Shown here: positions 33,635-45,583 of the stretch, in pieces
How the letters are laid out: each line of letters opens with the position of its first letter
Position numbering within the stretch: the first letter of the stretch is position 1
DNA from: Isoperla grammatica
Taxonomy: Eukaryota; Arthropoda; Insecta; Plecoptera; Perlodidae
Reading direction: 5' to 3'
Assembly (NCBI GenBank): GCA_945910005.1
Contig: OX246745.1
Coordinates: 44,922,822-44,986,821 of the forward strand
Length of the DNA stretch: 64,000 bases
Notes under the pieces: model-generated
What the model was told of the DNA's origin: nothing
The model's database searches: none
What the model saw: the letters and a program-made list of their open reading frames with translations, nothing else
Translations under genes and position numbers: made by a program

Positions 33635-35400
33635 AGCGAGCGTCTTTATTAGACCTTTATAGCACTTCGTTCTGTTGGTTTTTTTGTTTGTTTTGTTTTT
33701 ATGTCTGTTGATAGCGGTCGAACGAAAAGCCCGATCAACTTGAAATTTGTTACAAGGTTACACCATAGTTACTGTAAAATATTTTTCTGAATCAAAATGT
33801 CGGCAAAATAGGAGATAGCCATGATTTTAAAAACATTCTTCCGGTCATAAATATGAAAATGTTCATTTTATGGCGATCTGATAAGTATTGGCAAAGTTAG
33901 ACAAAAGTTAATCGAAAATATTTTTCTGAAACACAGTAACGACAAAATATGAGGTGGCTATATTAAAGTACATTTTCGTCCTGTCACGAATATACTAATT
34001 TAAACGCGATCTGATACGTATTAGAGGCAGAAATTAGCTTTCTATTTCTCTCAATAAGTGTTAGTAACGGTGGCGGACCGTGTTGAAAACATGACGACAA
34101 AAATGCTTAGCAACGCACATTGCACTACATTCAACAATGTCGGAAAGTATAATAGCTATAGCAATTACAAAAATTCTTCAAATGCGCCATATTCTATTGT
34201 TTTTAATTGTTGTTTCTAAAATACTTTGAGAAATTTTTGCCAGAAAGTTCGTAGATATGTACGCGCTCGCTTATCAACGCGTCACACAAGAGCGTTTTCC
34301 TAGAAATGGTTCAATACTCAAACATGGGCCATTAGCTCTAAACGTGTCTTTTCTACTATAAGTGGACGGACTTGACGTAGTTTCATTGTTGTGGCTTTCG
34401 TTGATTCTCACACATTCAATGTTCTTCTGAAACAAAACACTGTGGAGTGACTTTTTTTAAGCGACCAAAGCGAGCGTCTCCATTAGACTTTTGAAGCACT
34501 TCGTTCTGTTTTTTTTTTGTTTTTTTTTATGTCCGTCGATAGCGGTCGAACGGAAAGCCCGATCAACTTGAAATTTGGACCATCCACAAGCCTCTATGTG
34601 GATAGTGTGTGGTGTATAGTTTTGAGACAAAATCGTTTGAAAAGTTACACAGTTACACCATAGTTACAGCAAAATATTTTTCTGAAATAAAATTACGGCA
34701 AAATATGAAATAGCCATATTTTTGCAAAGATTTTTTCGGTTACGAATATGTTCATTTTATGGCGATCTGACAAGTATTGGCAAAGTTACACCAAAGTTAC
34801 TCGAAAATATTTTTCTGAAACACATTAACAACAATTTGAGGTAGCTATATTATAGCACATTTTCGTCCGAACACGAATATAATAATTTAAACGCGATTTG
34901 ATACATATTAGAGGCAGACATTACATTTCTATTGCTGTCAATAAGTGTTAGAAAAGGTGGCGAACCGTGTTGAAAGCATGACAACAAAAATTCTTAGCAA
35001 AGCACGTTGCACCGCATTCAACAATTGCGGAAAGTATAATAGCTATGGAAATTTGAACAATTTTTGCCATTCTCATTCTTGAATTGTTGTTTTTATTAGC
35101 TTTGAAAACTTTTCGCCAGAAAGTTCGTAGATATGGACGCGCTCGCTTATCAACGCGTCATACAGAGCGTTTTTCTAGTACAACAGCCATCGGACATCGA
35201 GCGTCTCTGTTAGACCTTTATGGCACTTCGTCCTGTTTTTTGTTTTGTTTTTATGTCTGTCGATAGCGGTCGAACGGAACGTCCGATCAACTTGAAATTT
35301 GGACCATCCACAAGCCTCGATGTGGATTGAAGGTGTATAGTTTTGTGGCAAAAACTTCTGACGGGAAGCAACCTCGCTAACCACTACGCTACGAACAGAT
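33635..35400. repeat. dispersed repeat, three tandem copies (third truncated)
   Basis: Copies start near 33635, 34470 and 35196, each with GAGCGTCT...TTAGAC, then a T-rich stretch, GATAGCGGTCGAACG and CGATCAACTTGAAATTTG. They share downstream motifs such as TATGGCGATCTGA and AATAAGTGTTAG. A related copy lies at 57270-57640. There is no open frame, so this is probably a non-autonomous transposon of unknown type. Confidence 0.75.
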
Positions 35401-35475
35401 TGTGATTCACATATAGGCAGTCATAAATTGGTTTCAAACCAAATGTTTACACGTTGTTTATTGTTCTTTTCCATC
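35350..35475 (-). repeat. truncated tRNA-like repeat copy
   Basis: Minus-strand copy of the segment at 57790-57925, including a pol III A-box-like TAGCGTAGTGG (35381-35391). It stops before the B box. Confidence 0.6.
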
Positions 35476-35619
35476 CTCATAATAATAATAGTAATACCAA
35501 TAAAAAAATAATAAAAAAAATTAATAATGTTAATTTTTATTGTTAATTAATTAATTGTTCATTTTTATTTTTTTGTTACAAAGCAAATAAAAAAACTAAT
35601 AATACTCTTTTCCAATACT

Positions 35620-35829
35620 CATACTCATGGAAATACTTGACACTACGTCCGTATTGTCCGTATAACATGTAAACACCGGCTTTGACCAATATCGATGACT
35701 GTTTAAACTATAGTAACATGTGATTAGTGAAGTTAAATATGTAGACACATGTAAATACTTGACATTACGTCCGCATAACATGTTAACGCCGGTTTTGACC
35801 GAGATTGTATGATTGTGATACATTCAATA
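35620..35829 (+). mobile_element. LINE-A 3' end, copy 1
   Basis: 5'-truncated retroelement 3' end with two related subunits (ATGGAAATACTTGACA... and ATGTAAATACTTGACA...), both with CCGGYTTTGACC. It ends in CATTCAATAAAATA, where AATAAA is the probable polyadenylation signal, and runs into (AAT)n. Copies 2 and 3 share this structure. Confidence 0.75.
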
Positions 35830-36030
<201 letters not shown>

Positions 36031-36290
36031 TATTTACTTCAAGAAGTTCTCCATCCCGATGGTGGTTTTCGTGGCTTCCACCGTACAAAGAGCGAATGCT
36101 GGGATGAGTACAAATCGGCCACGACCGTACATAGCATCCACAGTTCGGTTTGGAAAAAATAATGTGGACTATGATATATTAAGTAGTTCTAAGTAGATTT
36201 TAATAAGGTAAACACATGGAAATACTTGACATTTGTGTCCGTACAACATGTTATGCCGGTTTTGACCGAGTTTGTATGTATTGCAACAAT
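36031..36290 (+). mobile_element. LINE-A 3' end, copy 2
   Basis: Starts upstream of the shared part with GGTGGTTTTCGTGG and CGGCCACGACCGTAC, then the ACACATGGAAATACTTGACA unit. It ends CAACAATAAAATA before (AAT)n. It is flanked by (AAT)n on both sides. Confidence 0.72.
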
Positions 36291-36752
<462 letters not shown>

Positions 36753-36771
36753 AATAATAATAATAATAATA

Positions 36772-36868
<97 letters not shown>

Positions 36869-36880
36869 TAATAATAATAA
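36753..36880 (+). repeat. (TAA)n tail 3
   Basis: About 42 TAA repeats following the LINE fragment, with AGT and AAA interruptions. Confidence 0.97.
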
Positions 36881-37589
36881 CCTGTGTGAACCGGGTCTAA
36901 GAGTCACGGAAAAATTTGCTCCTTATTAAAAATGTAATTTCCATGATAGAAGGAAGAATCGGTCCCAGTTTTTGACATAGGGGTGTTCCATAAGATGTCT
37001 ACTACGAGGGAAATTGAAGGGAAGTACTAGTTTGCATTTATATTCAAATAAAAAATAGTTTTAAGTGGTTGTTCCGAGATAGTCGGGACTCCGTTTTGTT
37101 TAACATAGGAACAAATGAAGGTCAATAATTTTGGCAGACAAATTAGGTCAATATGGGCGTAGATCTAGTTCATATTATTCATTACTCATAATTTACAAAG
37201 ATTATATGAACAAAGTTAGATGTATTAGCAGTTGTACGTAAGCACTTTTCCATCTTTTCAGAATTTAGAGGTCTTTTCGTCTTTGAAATCTGAGAAGTAA
37301 TTGGAAATTTACGAGATGGCAGTTCACAAATTTGCCGCTGACAGCGCGCGCGGTTCTGGAGTTCGACGAGACCTCACCAGGGGAATCGCGAGAGGACTCG
37401 TATCAAGGACGTTGAAGGGAAATACTAGTGGTCTTTCGATCAAACTGGGAAGTATATCGACTGAGTGCATTGACTTTTCGAAACAACAAAACGAACTTTG
37501 ACAGCTGTTTTAGAAAATAATTTTTACAAAACATGACGTGAACATTAACATACCAAAGAACATTTAGAACTAGTTTAAACTTATGAGAG
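36881..37589. other. unannotated interval
   Basis: AT-rich with no recognised gene or repeat. A 66-codon frame at 37301-37501 has no similarity I can name. Confidence 0.35.
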
Positions 37590-38022
37590 TGAATCCTTCG
37601 AGACAACATCCATCCTGACATGGTTTTCGTGGTTTTCAATTGTCCATAGAGTAGAATTACTAGGATGGCATCGAGAAATCGGCCACGACCGTACACACAG
37701 TAACACGACGCAAAGAAGACACACACGAAGACAAGGTAAATAAGATCGTATCATTATGCAGTGTATACTATGAACAAGTACTAATAAGACAGTAGCGACT
37801 GAAGTTGAACAAGGTACCTCATGGAAATACTTGACATTACATCTGTATTGTCCGTATAACATGTAAACACCGGCTTTGACCGAGATTGATGACTGTTTAC
37901 ACTAGTAACATGTGATTAGTGAAGTTAAATAAGGTAGACACATGGAAATACTTGACATTACGTCCGTATAACATTTTAACGCCGGTTTTGACCGAGATTG
38001 TATGATTGTGATACATTCAATA
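37590..38022 (+). mobile_element. LINE-A 3' end, copy 3
   Basis: The longest copy. It has GGTTTTCGTGG (about 37622) and CGGCCACGACCGTACAC (37681), then both TACTTGACATTAC subunits (near 37830 and 37948). It ends CATTCAATAAAATA before (AAT)n. Confidence 0.75.
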
Positions 38023-38243
<221 letters not shown>

Positions 38244-38549
38244 TTTTTTTTTTTTTTTTTTATTTTTTTATTAAATCGTTTCACACATACGAACAATATG
38301 AGAAATTGTTTTAATTCCCACTAAACCACATAGTGGTTTGTCAGTGGGACAATCATATAATTAAAGTGCAGTATGCGGACATGGTCGTGACACACAAAAG
38401 ATATAATTTCTGATATATAGTGTATGTAATTTAAATATAATTTATGGTTAATAGAAATACAAAGAGAGTAGTGAAATACAAGAATAGCATAAATACAATA
38501 AGTAGTTCGTTCAATCATAATTATAAATACAAATATAAATTTACCATGA

Positions 38550-39926
38550 CTAATTCTCTAAATGGTTCAAATAATATAATCTACATTGCCGTTTAATAGT
38601 TGACAATTTGTCTGCGTATAATAGACCTCCTGGCAGTGAATTAAATACTCGTGGTACCACAGACTGCAGACGACGATCGCCGTACTTATTGTGTGACAAA
38701 GGCACAATGTAATGTCCCTTTGTCGCTGATCGGGTGATTTTCGAATGTATGTAGGGTCGTTTGTAGGTTGAGTCAAAGAAATGCTTAATTATTAAACGGT
38801 AATTATATTGTAAATCAACAGGTAAAATAGAATAGAAGCTGTAGATGAACGGAAAGTCTGGTTGAATGTAATAATATGTACTGCGGGGGTAAATCAATAA
38901 GAGTATACTTTTCTGTAAATTTAGTAAGTTATTTAAAATATACCTTGACGCGTTTCCCCAAGACAGAATAGCATACGATATGGTTGCCTCCACCAGAGCA
39001 ATATAAACGACACGGAACAAACCAAAAGGTAATATTGATTTTAAATTATATAACTGGTATGCACAAGAACGAAGTTTTTTACAAAGCATATTAATATGAG
39101 ACTTCCAAGAAAAATCCTTGTCTACTAAAACTCCTAGGTACTTATGTTCAAGCACCGATTCAATTTGTTTTTGACAATTGCAAATATTACCAGATTTCGA
39201 TTTTAGTGCCATATTATGAATACAATCTATTGAATGCAACTTTATCTTTATTTCTGTGTTCCTATCTTTATTAAGTGGCATACAAATATGCACGAATTTA
39301 GTTTTTGACGAATTGACAACTAAAGATTTATCATGTGTCCAGCATTGTAAGTTACGGAAATCATCATTAATATAGATTGTAGCTGTCGCGAGATCTCTGT
39401 GCACTGCAACAATTGCTGAATCGTCAGCAAAGAAAAAAGCTGCACACTTTTTAATTATATTCCCAATTTCATTTACGTAAATTATGTAAAACTGTGGTCC
39501 CAGAATAGAACCTTGGGGAACTCCTGATTGAACGTTTTTAATGTTACTAAAAGTTTTCCCTATTTTCACTGTTAATGTTCGGTTGCTTAGATAACTATTG
39601 AACCATTTCAAAACGTTGCCTCTAACTCCAATTTTTTCTAATGATTCCAAAAGTTTTACGTGACTTATGGTGTCAAAGGCTTTCGTAAAATCAACAAACA
39701 TTGCAATAACATGTAAGTTTTCATTAAGCTTTGTATTTATTAAATTTGTGAATTGAAGCAGGAGTTGCTAAGTACTTTTTCCTTACTGATACCCAAACTG
39801 CTTATTATTTATTATTTTAAATTTAGTTAAATAATTTATGAGACGGTCAGCTATATAACGTTCTAAGATTTTCTCTATTACTGATAATATTGCAATTGGA
39901 CGGTAATTTGAAAAGCACATATGGTC
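38550..39926 (-). pseudogene. LINE-B ORF2, RT catalytic part to C-terminus
   Basis: The part downstream of gypsy B. It begins with NYRPIAILSV and KILERYIADRL, then FGYQ. Here a TAA (39783-39785) and a TAG (39768-39770) interrupt the RT, where related LINEs read QKGKST. The frame continues with FVDFTKAFDT (first catalytic Asp), SGVPQGSILGP, the catalytic FADD box (about 39420-39431), KYLGVLVD and a C-terminal region ending HLEN. The two nonsense codons are independent of the insertions and show that this copy is inactive. The 383 codons after them are open. Confidence 0.92.
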
Positions 39927-40250
39927 TGTCGCATGTGCGACTGGTGAAGAGAGAGGGTTCGGGCTCTGAGTGACGCGAACGTGTTCGCCCTCTCGCGAGT
40001 GTATTATAATTCGAGCGTTCCAGGGGAGTTTCGACCTCGCTAGCGAGTGCGATAGTTTCTGGTATATAATAGTTACGAACGGAACAACTAAGAAGGCTGT
40101 GAAAAGACAAGACGGCATTGTTGCAAAAAAGAAGAAGTTCGAGTAAAAACTGTTATTATGAGTTCAGTGTTTTTAGTTATTCTCTCTGTAGGTTGCTCAG
40201 AATAAAAATGAATCTGTGCATATTATTGTCACCCCTTCAATCACGTGTCA
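39927..40250 (+). repeat. 5' LTR of gypsy B
   Basis: 324 bp. TATATAAT at 40063-40070 is a TATA-box candidate and AATAAA at 40201-40206 a polyadenylation signal candidate. The first bases contain the palindrome GTCGCATGTGCGAC. Confidence 0.95.
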
Positions 40251-40252
40251 AT

Positions 40253-40265
40253 TGGGGGCTCGTCC
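40253..40265 (+). promoter_or_regulatory. primer binding site, tRNA-Pro type
   Basis: TGGGGGCTCGTCC begins two bases after the LTR. It shares 13 bases with the gammaretroviral tRNA-Pro primer site and has the same core as in element A. Confidence 0.78.
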
Positions 40266-40328
40266 AAACAATACGGTGACGTCCTGTTTTACGTGCGGGT
40301 TTCGGTTAAGGTACGTTGAACACGCGGT

Positions 40329-43300
40329 GTGATAACCGATAGCTTTGTGTTTAAAATCCCCGATAGCATGGATATGGACAATCTTCCATTGGACATCGTG
40401 CAGGCCATGCGGCAGCTGCGCACACAAGATGAAGCCAGCCTCCACCGCGCCTTGCGGGCGGCGTTGTTGCCTGGCCGCGTTCCGGCAAGGTCAACCCTAG
40501 GTGGCGCGCCAGCCTCGGCGACAATGACCAATGGTGGGGAAGTTGTAGCGAATAACGGTCCAGTGGCGTATCGTCAGGCACCTGGGGCAGCTTCGCAACA
40601 CGTGATCAACATAGAGGACGAGCAGTGCGCTAGTCAGAGCGGTCTCGTGGCATCGACGGGCACAGCAGGCAGCTACAGCTCTCCAGTGGCGGGCGGTCTC
40701 CAGGCGTCGACAAGTGCACCAGGCAGCTACAGCGTTCCAGTGGCGGGTGGTCTCCAGGCGTCGGCGAGTGCACCAGGCCTCTCTCGTGTGCCAGTGGCGT
40801 GCGAACCTTCCAGCGGCTCACAGTTCTGGTCAGCAGGAAGCTACAGTTCGGCAGTGGAGGGCGGTCCACAGCCTTCTTGGAGAGAAAAACGAAGCGCTCG
40901 ACCTACAGTGGCGGACGCATACAGTCAACGCAGTCTTCAGGCAACTGCAGGTACCACAGTAGCACCATTAGGCCAAAAGGGTGTGGCACTCTCATTTTCT
41001 GCTGATAGCTCGGCAGTTAATGATAATCCAGGGGTGACAAACCGGTCCGTAGTAGTAGATTCAGGCCTAATATCGGCACCCCGCAATTGGATATCACGCA
41101 TGGAGTTGCCATTGTTCTATGGTTACGGGGACCCATGCCCACCCCAAGAATTTATTGGCAAACTTGAATGCTACGGGAGAGCCCATAGCCTCCCACATAC
41201 TACAATGGTAGCTCAAGTCCTACCAGTAGCATTGCTTGGGGATGCCTACCGCTGGTGGAGTTTTGTAGGGGGATTCCCAACGTGGGAAGAGTTTTGCACC
41301 GCGTTCCAGGAAGAGTTTGGTAGTCCCGACTACATTGCTTGTCTGCAGGCTGAGCTGGACGCCAGAACCCAGCATCCAGAAGAGCCACTGTCTTCCTATA
41401 TCAGAACGATTGCTAATTATTACGACAGGCTTGGGGCACAGGTATCCGACCAGGAGAAGGTGCAGCGGGTGCTCCGCCAGATGCACCCTAAATTTTATCC
41501 GTATGTACAAGGGCACATGTTTTCATCTCTGCAGCACATGGCACTGTCCGCACCTGCGATACAGACCATAATCTGGCGTCAGTCGGCTTATAAGCCCCCT
41601 CCGCAACCGGCTGCGTGTATAGCAAAGGACCTGGCATTTTTTGGCATGCCCGACGTGTCAACACAGTCTGGCCCCCAGTCACAGGGATCGACGGGAAGTA
41701 ATCCGGTGGGGATGACCAAACACTCTTGTTGGAAGTGTGGCTCAACCAGCCACTACAAACGGAACTGCCCGAACGAACGAAAACGAGCGAGCGCAGTTCC
41801 AGTAAGGCCACCAACACCGAACTGCGCTTATCAAGTGGTACGGGTGGTGCCAAAAGTAAGCAGACGTCAGGCGGGCCCAAGGAATGGCGTGTCAGAGCAA
41901 CGTGAAAGTAAGTTGCCTCCACGGGATGGGGTGCAGGAAACTTCAGATATGACCAGTCATATGTTGGGTGAGCCGACTATGTTCATCGAGGTAGCGGGGC
42001 GAATGTATAAGGACTTGTTAGATACAGGTTCAAGTTGTTCGCTGCTCGGTCCCGGGGTATTTTCAGCGTTGCAAGGTATGGGCTACACTGCCGACAAAGG
42101 AAGATGTGAATTGCTGATGGCATCAGGTAGCACGAGTTGTCAGTATCAGATGCAGGTACCCATTCAAAAGGGGGAGGTCATACGAAATCAATGTTTCCTC
42201 TTTTTGCCTGATCTTCGAAGGGATATTCTCCTAGGCCGCGACTTTCTCAGTGCGTTCGATATCGTCCTTGCAATGGGACATGTACAGCGGCCCATTGAGA
42301 AGGAAGTTTCAAACCAAGTGGAGACACTGCTGCAACAGCATGATTCAGGTTATGAATCATGCCTGTCCAATAGGGTCACAAAGGACATGCCAGAGTACGC
42401 GTCGTTATGCCCCTCCACGCATCAGCAACAACTCGTTAACCTCATCACAAAATATCAACCACTTTTCACAAAATTTCCTGGAGTCACGAAACAAGTCTCC
42501 CACACCATTTCGACTAAATCGGCACCTCCGGTTAAATGCCGGCTGCGTCCGGTAAATCAGACAAAAAGAGTTGTAATGGACGAATTACTCGATGAATTGA
42601 TCGACCAGAACCTAATCCGACCATCAGAAAGTTCTTGGGCTAGTGCACCGGTGCTCGTGCCCAAGAAGTCGGGGGGTTACAGATTAGCTGTCGACTACAG
42701 ACGGTTAAACAGCGTCACGGAAGTTGCTAAGTGGCCTATGCCTCGGACTGACTGGGTGTTGGCACAGCTGGGATCTGCCCGGTGGTTTTCTACCATCGAC
42801 TTATCACAGGGATTTTTTCAGATCACAATGGCACCACAGGATTGTCACAAGACAGCTTTCGTATGTCACAGGGGGACATACGAATTCATCCGAATGCCGT
42901 TTGGGTTAGCTGGAGCTCCCGCAACTTTCCAACGTCTCATGGATACAGTGCTCAGGGGCATTTCACACCATTTCTGTATGGCGTTCATGGACGATATTGT
43001 TATCTTTTCAGCTACCTTGGAAGAGCATCTTGCTCATTTAGAGGAAGTTTTTCGGAGGCTTAGGGAAGCAGGTCTGACAGTGAACCCCGCTAAACTGCAG
43101 TTGTTTAGAACGTCCATTGACTTTTTGGGCCACGTAATCCACCGCGGAGGAGTAAGCCCTAATCCACAGAAAGTTGAGGCCATCCAAAATTATCCAGCAC
43201 CCAAGTCAGTTAAGGAATTACAGGCCTTCTTAGGACTCGTTGGATTTTACAGATCATTTATTCCACAGTTTTCTACAATTGCAAAAAACCTTACAACTTT

Positions 43301-45236
43301 ATTACAGAAGAACAAGCTATGGAAGTGGTCAGATCTCCAAATCGAGTCGTTTCAAACACTGAAGCGAGCCCTAATGAAGGTCACTACGCTTGCTCTGCCG
43401 GACTTAAACAAACCGTTCGTCATTGAGACTGACGCCAGTGGTGTGGGGTTGGGAGCTGTGTTACTGCAAGAACACGTCCACCCCATTACTGGCACATCTC
43501 AACTTCTCCCTATATCATTCATCAGTAGAACGTTGAACAAACACGAGCAGAGATATACGGTGCAAGAGTGGGAATGTCTGGCGGTGGTATGGGCTGTGGA
43601 CAAATTTAGACCTTACGTCGACATGTCCCACTTCGATATTGTTTGCGATCATGCGTCACTCTCGTGGATGTTCACTACAGACCTGGCATCCAGTCGAGTT
43701 CACAGATGGGTCCTTCGTCTGCAAGGCTTAGATTGTACAATAAAATACAGAAGAGGTACATCCAACATACCAGCAGATGCCCTAAGTCGAGCACCTGTAG
43801 CGGAACTGGCGCATACAGCAGTGCCGCCTCGATTGCCAGAGGACCTATTCCCCTTACATGTGGAGGAAACAACCGGTAGGATTAAGTTTGAGAGGCCAGC
43901 GCACGATGTGCAGGTCGTGGACTTAGACGTGAGTCCCTTGACAGACTTAGACCGGATGGCTCAAGAGCAGAGTTTGGATGAGGGGCTTTGCACCCTGAGA
44001 GCGGCAGTCACTGGAGAGCCACCACCGGCTGGGGAACCATTCTCGAGACGCATCCTCGACATGGCAGCAGTGAGTGAAATCGACGCGGCAGGGGTTATAT
44101 GGCAAGTCAGAGCATGCGCGGCCCCAACTATATGGTTGCCGAAGTCGCTCCGATCAGTGCTCCTAGAGGCTGTCCATTCGCATCCGTTGAGCGGCCACTT
44201 TGGGTTTTATAAAACGTTGCGCCGAGTGCAGGAAAAGTACTCTTGGTTGGGTATGCGGCAGGATGTTCTGCTGTTCGTGCGTTCCTGTCAGACCTGCCAA
44301 CGGGTAAAGCAACGAAATAAAAAGCCTCACGGATTTATGTGTAGCTCCCCAGCTCTGAAACCCTTTGCCGAATTAAGCATCGATCTGATAGGACCTCTGC
44401 CCCGTTCATCCCAAGGCTTCTCATACATTCTGGTGGTGATTGATAAGTTCACACGATACCCGGAGATATTTCCCATTCGCAGTCCAACATCGAAAGCCAT
44501 AATCGAGAAGATCGTAGAACTGTTCTGCAGACACGGTTTCCCGGAAGCAGTATCTAGTGACAACGGAAAACAGTTCGTTTCTAGGATCTGGAAATCGGTT
44601 ATGGCCAAACTGTGCATTTCTGATCGTCACACAGTACCTTACCGCCCTTGTGGGCAACAAGTGGAGCGGCACAATGGCATCCTCAAAACGGCAATAAGGT
44701 GTTATTGCGAATGTCACAAACAATGGGACGCCCATCTTCATTCTTTGGCATTTGCCCTGCGAACAGCCGAAAGTGAAGTGACTGGCTACACACCATCATA
44801 TCTTACTTATGGTCGGGAGCTGCGGACGCCGTGGGACTACAAGTCACCGCCCGCTGCACCATCCACTGCGGTCGACACGCATGACTATGCCACGGATCTG
44901 CACTCAAAGCTTATGGAGGCCGTAACCTGGGCAAAGACACACGTCAGGGCTAATCAGGACGCCCGTAAGGCAAGATACGATGCGTCTCGAAGTAGCCATA
45001 CCTTTAGCGTTGGCGACTTGGTGCTGAAGGACCTCCACACATTAAGCAGCGCCCACCAAGGGACGGCAGCAGGGTTGGCAGCACGTCGGTCGGGACCCTT
45101 CAGAATCGTACGATGCGTAGCACCTAATTCCTTCAACCTTGTGGAAGAGGGGACAAAGAAAAAGGCGGGACGGGCCAACGCTGACCAACTGCAACCTTGG
45201 CTGACGACACCACGTTGGGCCCAAACGGACGCCTAG
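40329..45236 (+). CDS. gag-pol polyprotein of gypsy B
   Basis: A single frame of 1,635 codons without a frameshift or stop. Residues 1-260 are a low-complexity N-terminus with serine/alanine repeats. 260-430 is the Gag core with YRWWSFVGGFPTW, and 467-480 the CCHC zinc knuckle. The retropepsin has D565-T-G and an ILLGRDF flap partner. The RT has D824 and the FMDD box at 886-889. RNase H has D1035, E1080/E1082, D1107 and D1150. The integrase has H2C2 (H1285, H1290, C1320, C1323) and the catalytic triad D1352, D1411 and E1446, with 34 residues between the last two. No chromodomain. The ATG at 40368 (residue 14) is the likelier start, by alignment with element A. Gag and Pol share one frame, so their ratio must be set by proteolysis or another means. 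Confidence 0.95.
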   Translation: MITDSFVFKIPDSMDMDNLPLDIVQAMRQLRTQDEASLHRALRAALLPGRVPARSTLGGAPASATMTNGGEVVANNGPVAYRQAPGAASQHVINIEDEQCASQSGLVASTGTAGSYSSPVAGGLQASTSAPGSYSVPVAGGLQASASAPGLSRVPVACEPSSGSQFWSAGSYSSAVEGGPQPSWREKRSARPTVADAYSQRSLQATAGTTVAPLGQKGVALSFSADSSAVNDNPGVTNRSVVVDSGLISAPRNWISRMELPLFYGYGDPCPPQEFIGKLECYGRAHSLPHTTMVAQVLPVALLGDAYRWWSFVGGFPTWEEFCTAFQEEFGSPDYIACLQAELDARTQHPEEPLSSYIRTIANYYDRLGAQVSDQEKVQRVLRQMHPKFYPYVQGHMFSSLQHMALSAPAIQTIIWRQSAYKPPPQPAACIAKDLAFFGMPDVSTQSGPQSQGSTGSNPVGMTKHSCWKCGSTSHYKRNCPNERKRASAVPVRPPTPNCAYQVVRVVPKVSRRQAGPRNGVSEQRESKLPPRDGVQETSDMTSHMLGEPTMFIEVAGRMYKDLLDTGSSCSLLGPGVFSALQGMGYTADKGRCELLMASGSTSCQYQMQVPIQKGEVIRNQCFLFLPDLRRDILLGRDFLSAFDIVLAMGHVQRPIEKEVSNQVETLLQQHDSGYESCLSNRVTKDMPEYASLCPSTHQQQLVNLITKYQPLFTKFPGVTKQVSHTISTKSAPPVKCRLRPVNQTKRVVMDELLDELIDQNLIRPSESSWASAPVLVPKKSGGYRLAVDYRRLNSVTEVAKWPMPRTDWVLAQLGSARWFSTIDLSQGFFQITMAPQDCHKTAFVCHRGTYEFIRMPFGLAGAPATFQRLMDTVLRGISHHFCMAFMDDIVIFSATLEEHLAHLEEVFRRLREAGLTVNPAKLQLFRTSIDFLGHVIHRGGVSPNPQKVEAIQNYPAPKSVKELQAFLGLVGFYRSFIPQFSTIAKNLTTLLQKNKLWKWSDLQIESFQTLKRALMKVTTLALPDLNKPFVIETDASGVGLGAVLLQEHVHPITGTSQLLPISFISRTLNKHEQRYTVQEWECLAVVWAVDKFRPYVDMSHFDIVCDHASLSWMFTTDLASSRVHRWVLRLQGLDCTIKYRRGTSNIPADALSRAPVAELAHTAVPPRLPEDLFPLHVEETTGRIKFERPAHDVQVVDLDVSPLTDLDRMAQEQSLDEGLCTLRAAVTGEPPPAGEPFSRRILDMAAVSEIDAAGVIWQVRACAAPTIWLPKSLRSVLLEAVHSHPLSGHFGFYKTLRRVQEKYSWLGMRQDVLLFVRSCQTCQRVKQRNKKPHGFMCSSPALKPFAELSIDLIGPLPRSSQGFSYILVVIDKFTRYPEIFPIRSPTSKAIIEKIVELFCRHGFPEAVSSDNGKQFVSRIWKSVMAKLCISDRHTVPYRPCGQQVERHNGILKTAIRCYCECHKQWDAHLHSLAFALRTAESEVTGYTPSYLTYGRELRTPWDYKSPPAAPSTAVDTHDYATDLHSKLMEAVTWAKTHVRANQDARKARYDASRSSHTFSVGDLVLKDLHTLSSAHQGTAAGLAARRSGPFRIVRCVAPNSFNLVEEGTKKKAGRANADQLQPWLTTPRWAQTDA

Positions 45237-45245
45237 TTCACGTTT

Positions 45246-45259
45246 TAAGGGGGGGAGAA
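45246..45259 (+). promoter_or_regulatory. polypurine tract of gypsy B
   Basis: TTAAGGGGGGGAGAA lies directly before the 3' LTR. Confidence 0.85.
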
Positions 45260-45583
45260 TGTCGCATGTGCGACTGGTGAAGAGAGAGGGTTCGGGCTCT
45301 GAGTGACGCGAACGTGTTCGCCCTCTCGCGAGTGTATTATAATTCGAGCGTTCCAGGGGAGTTTCGACCTCGCTAGCGAGTGCGATAGTTTCTGGTATAT
45401 AATAGTTACGAACGGAACAACTAAGAAGGCTGTGAAAAGACAAGACGGCATTGTTGCAAAAAAGAAGAAGTTCGAGTAAAAACTGTTATTATGAGTTCAG
45501 TGTTTTTAGTTATTCTCTCTGTAGGTTGCTCAGAATAAAAATGAATCTGTGCATATTATTGTCACCCCTTCAATCACGTGTCA
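45260..45583 (+). repeat. 3' LTR of gypsy B
   Basis: 324 bp, reading as identical to the 5' LTR, followed by the GGTC duplication. Confidence 0.95.

Larger units (their letters stand above)
39927..45583 (+). mobile_element. Ty3/gypsy LTR retrotransposon B, structurally complete
   Basis: Two 324-bp LTRs (39927-40250 and 45260-45583) read as identical. They begin TGTCGCATG and end CACGTGTCA. A 4-bp duplication, GGTC, flanks the element (39923-39926 and 45584-45587). A tRNA-Pro-type primer site, one unbroken gag-pol frame and a G-rich polypurine tract are present. All expected catalytic residues are visible. By structure this is a recent insertion that may be competent to move. No env gene is present. 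Confidence 0.97.
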
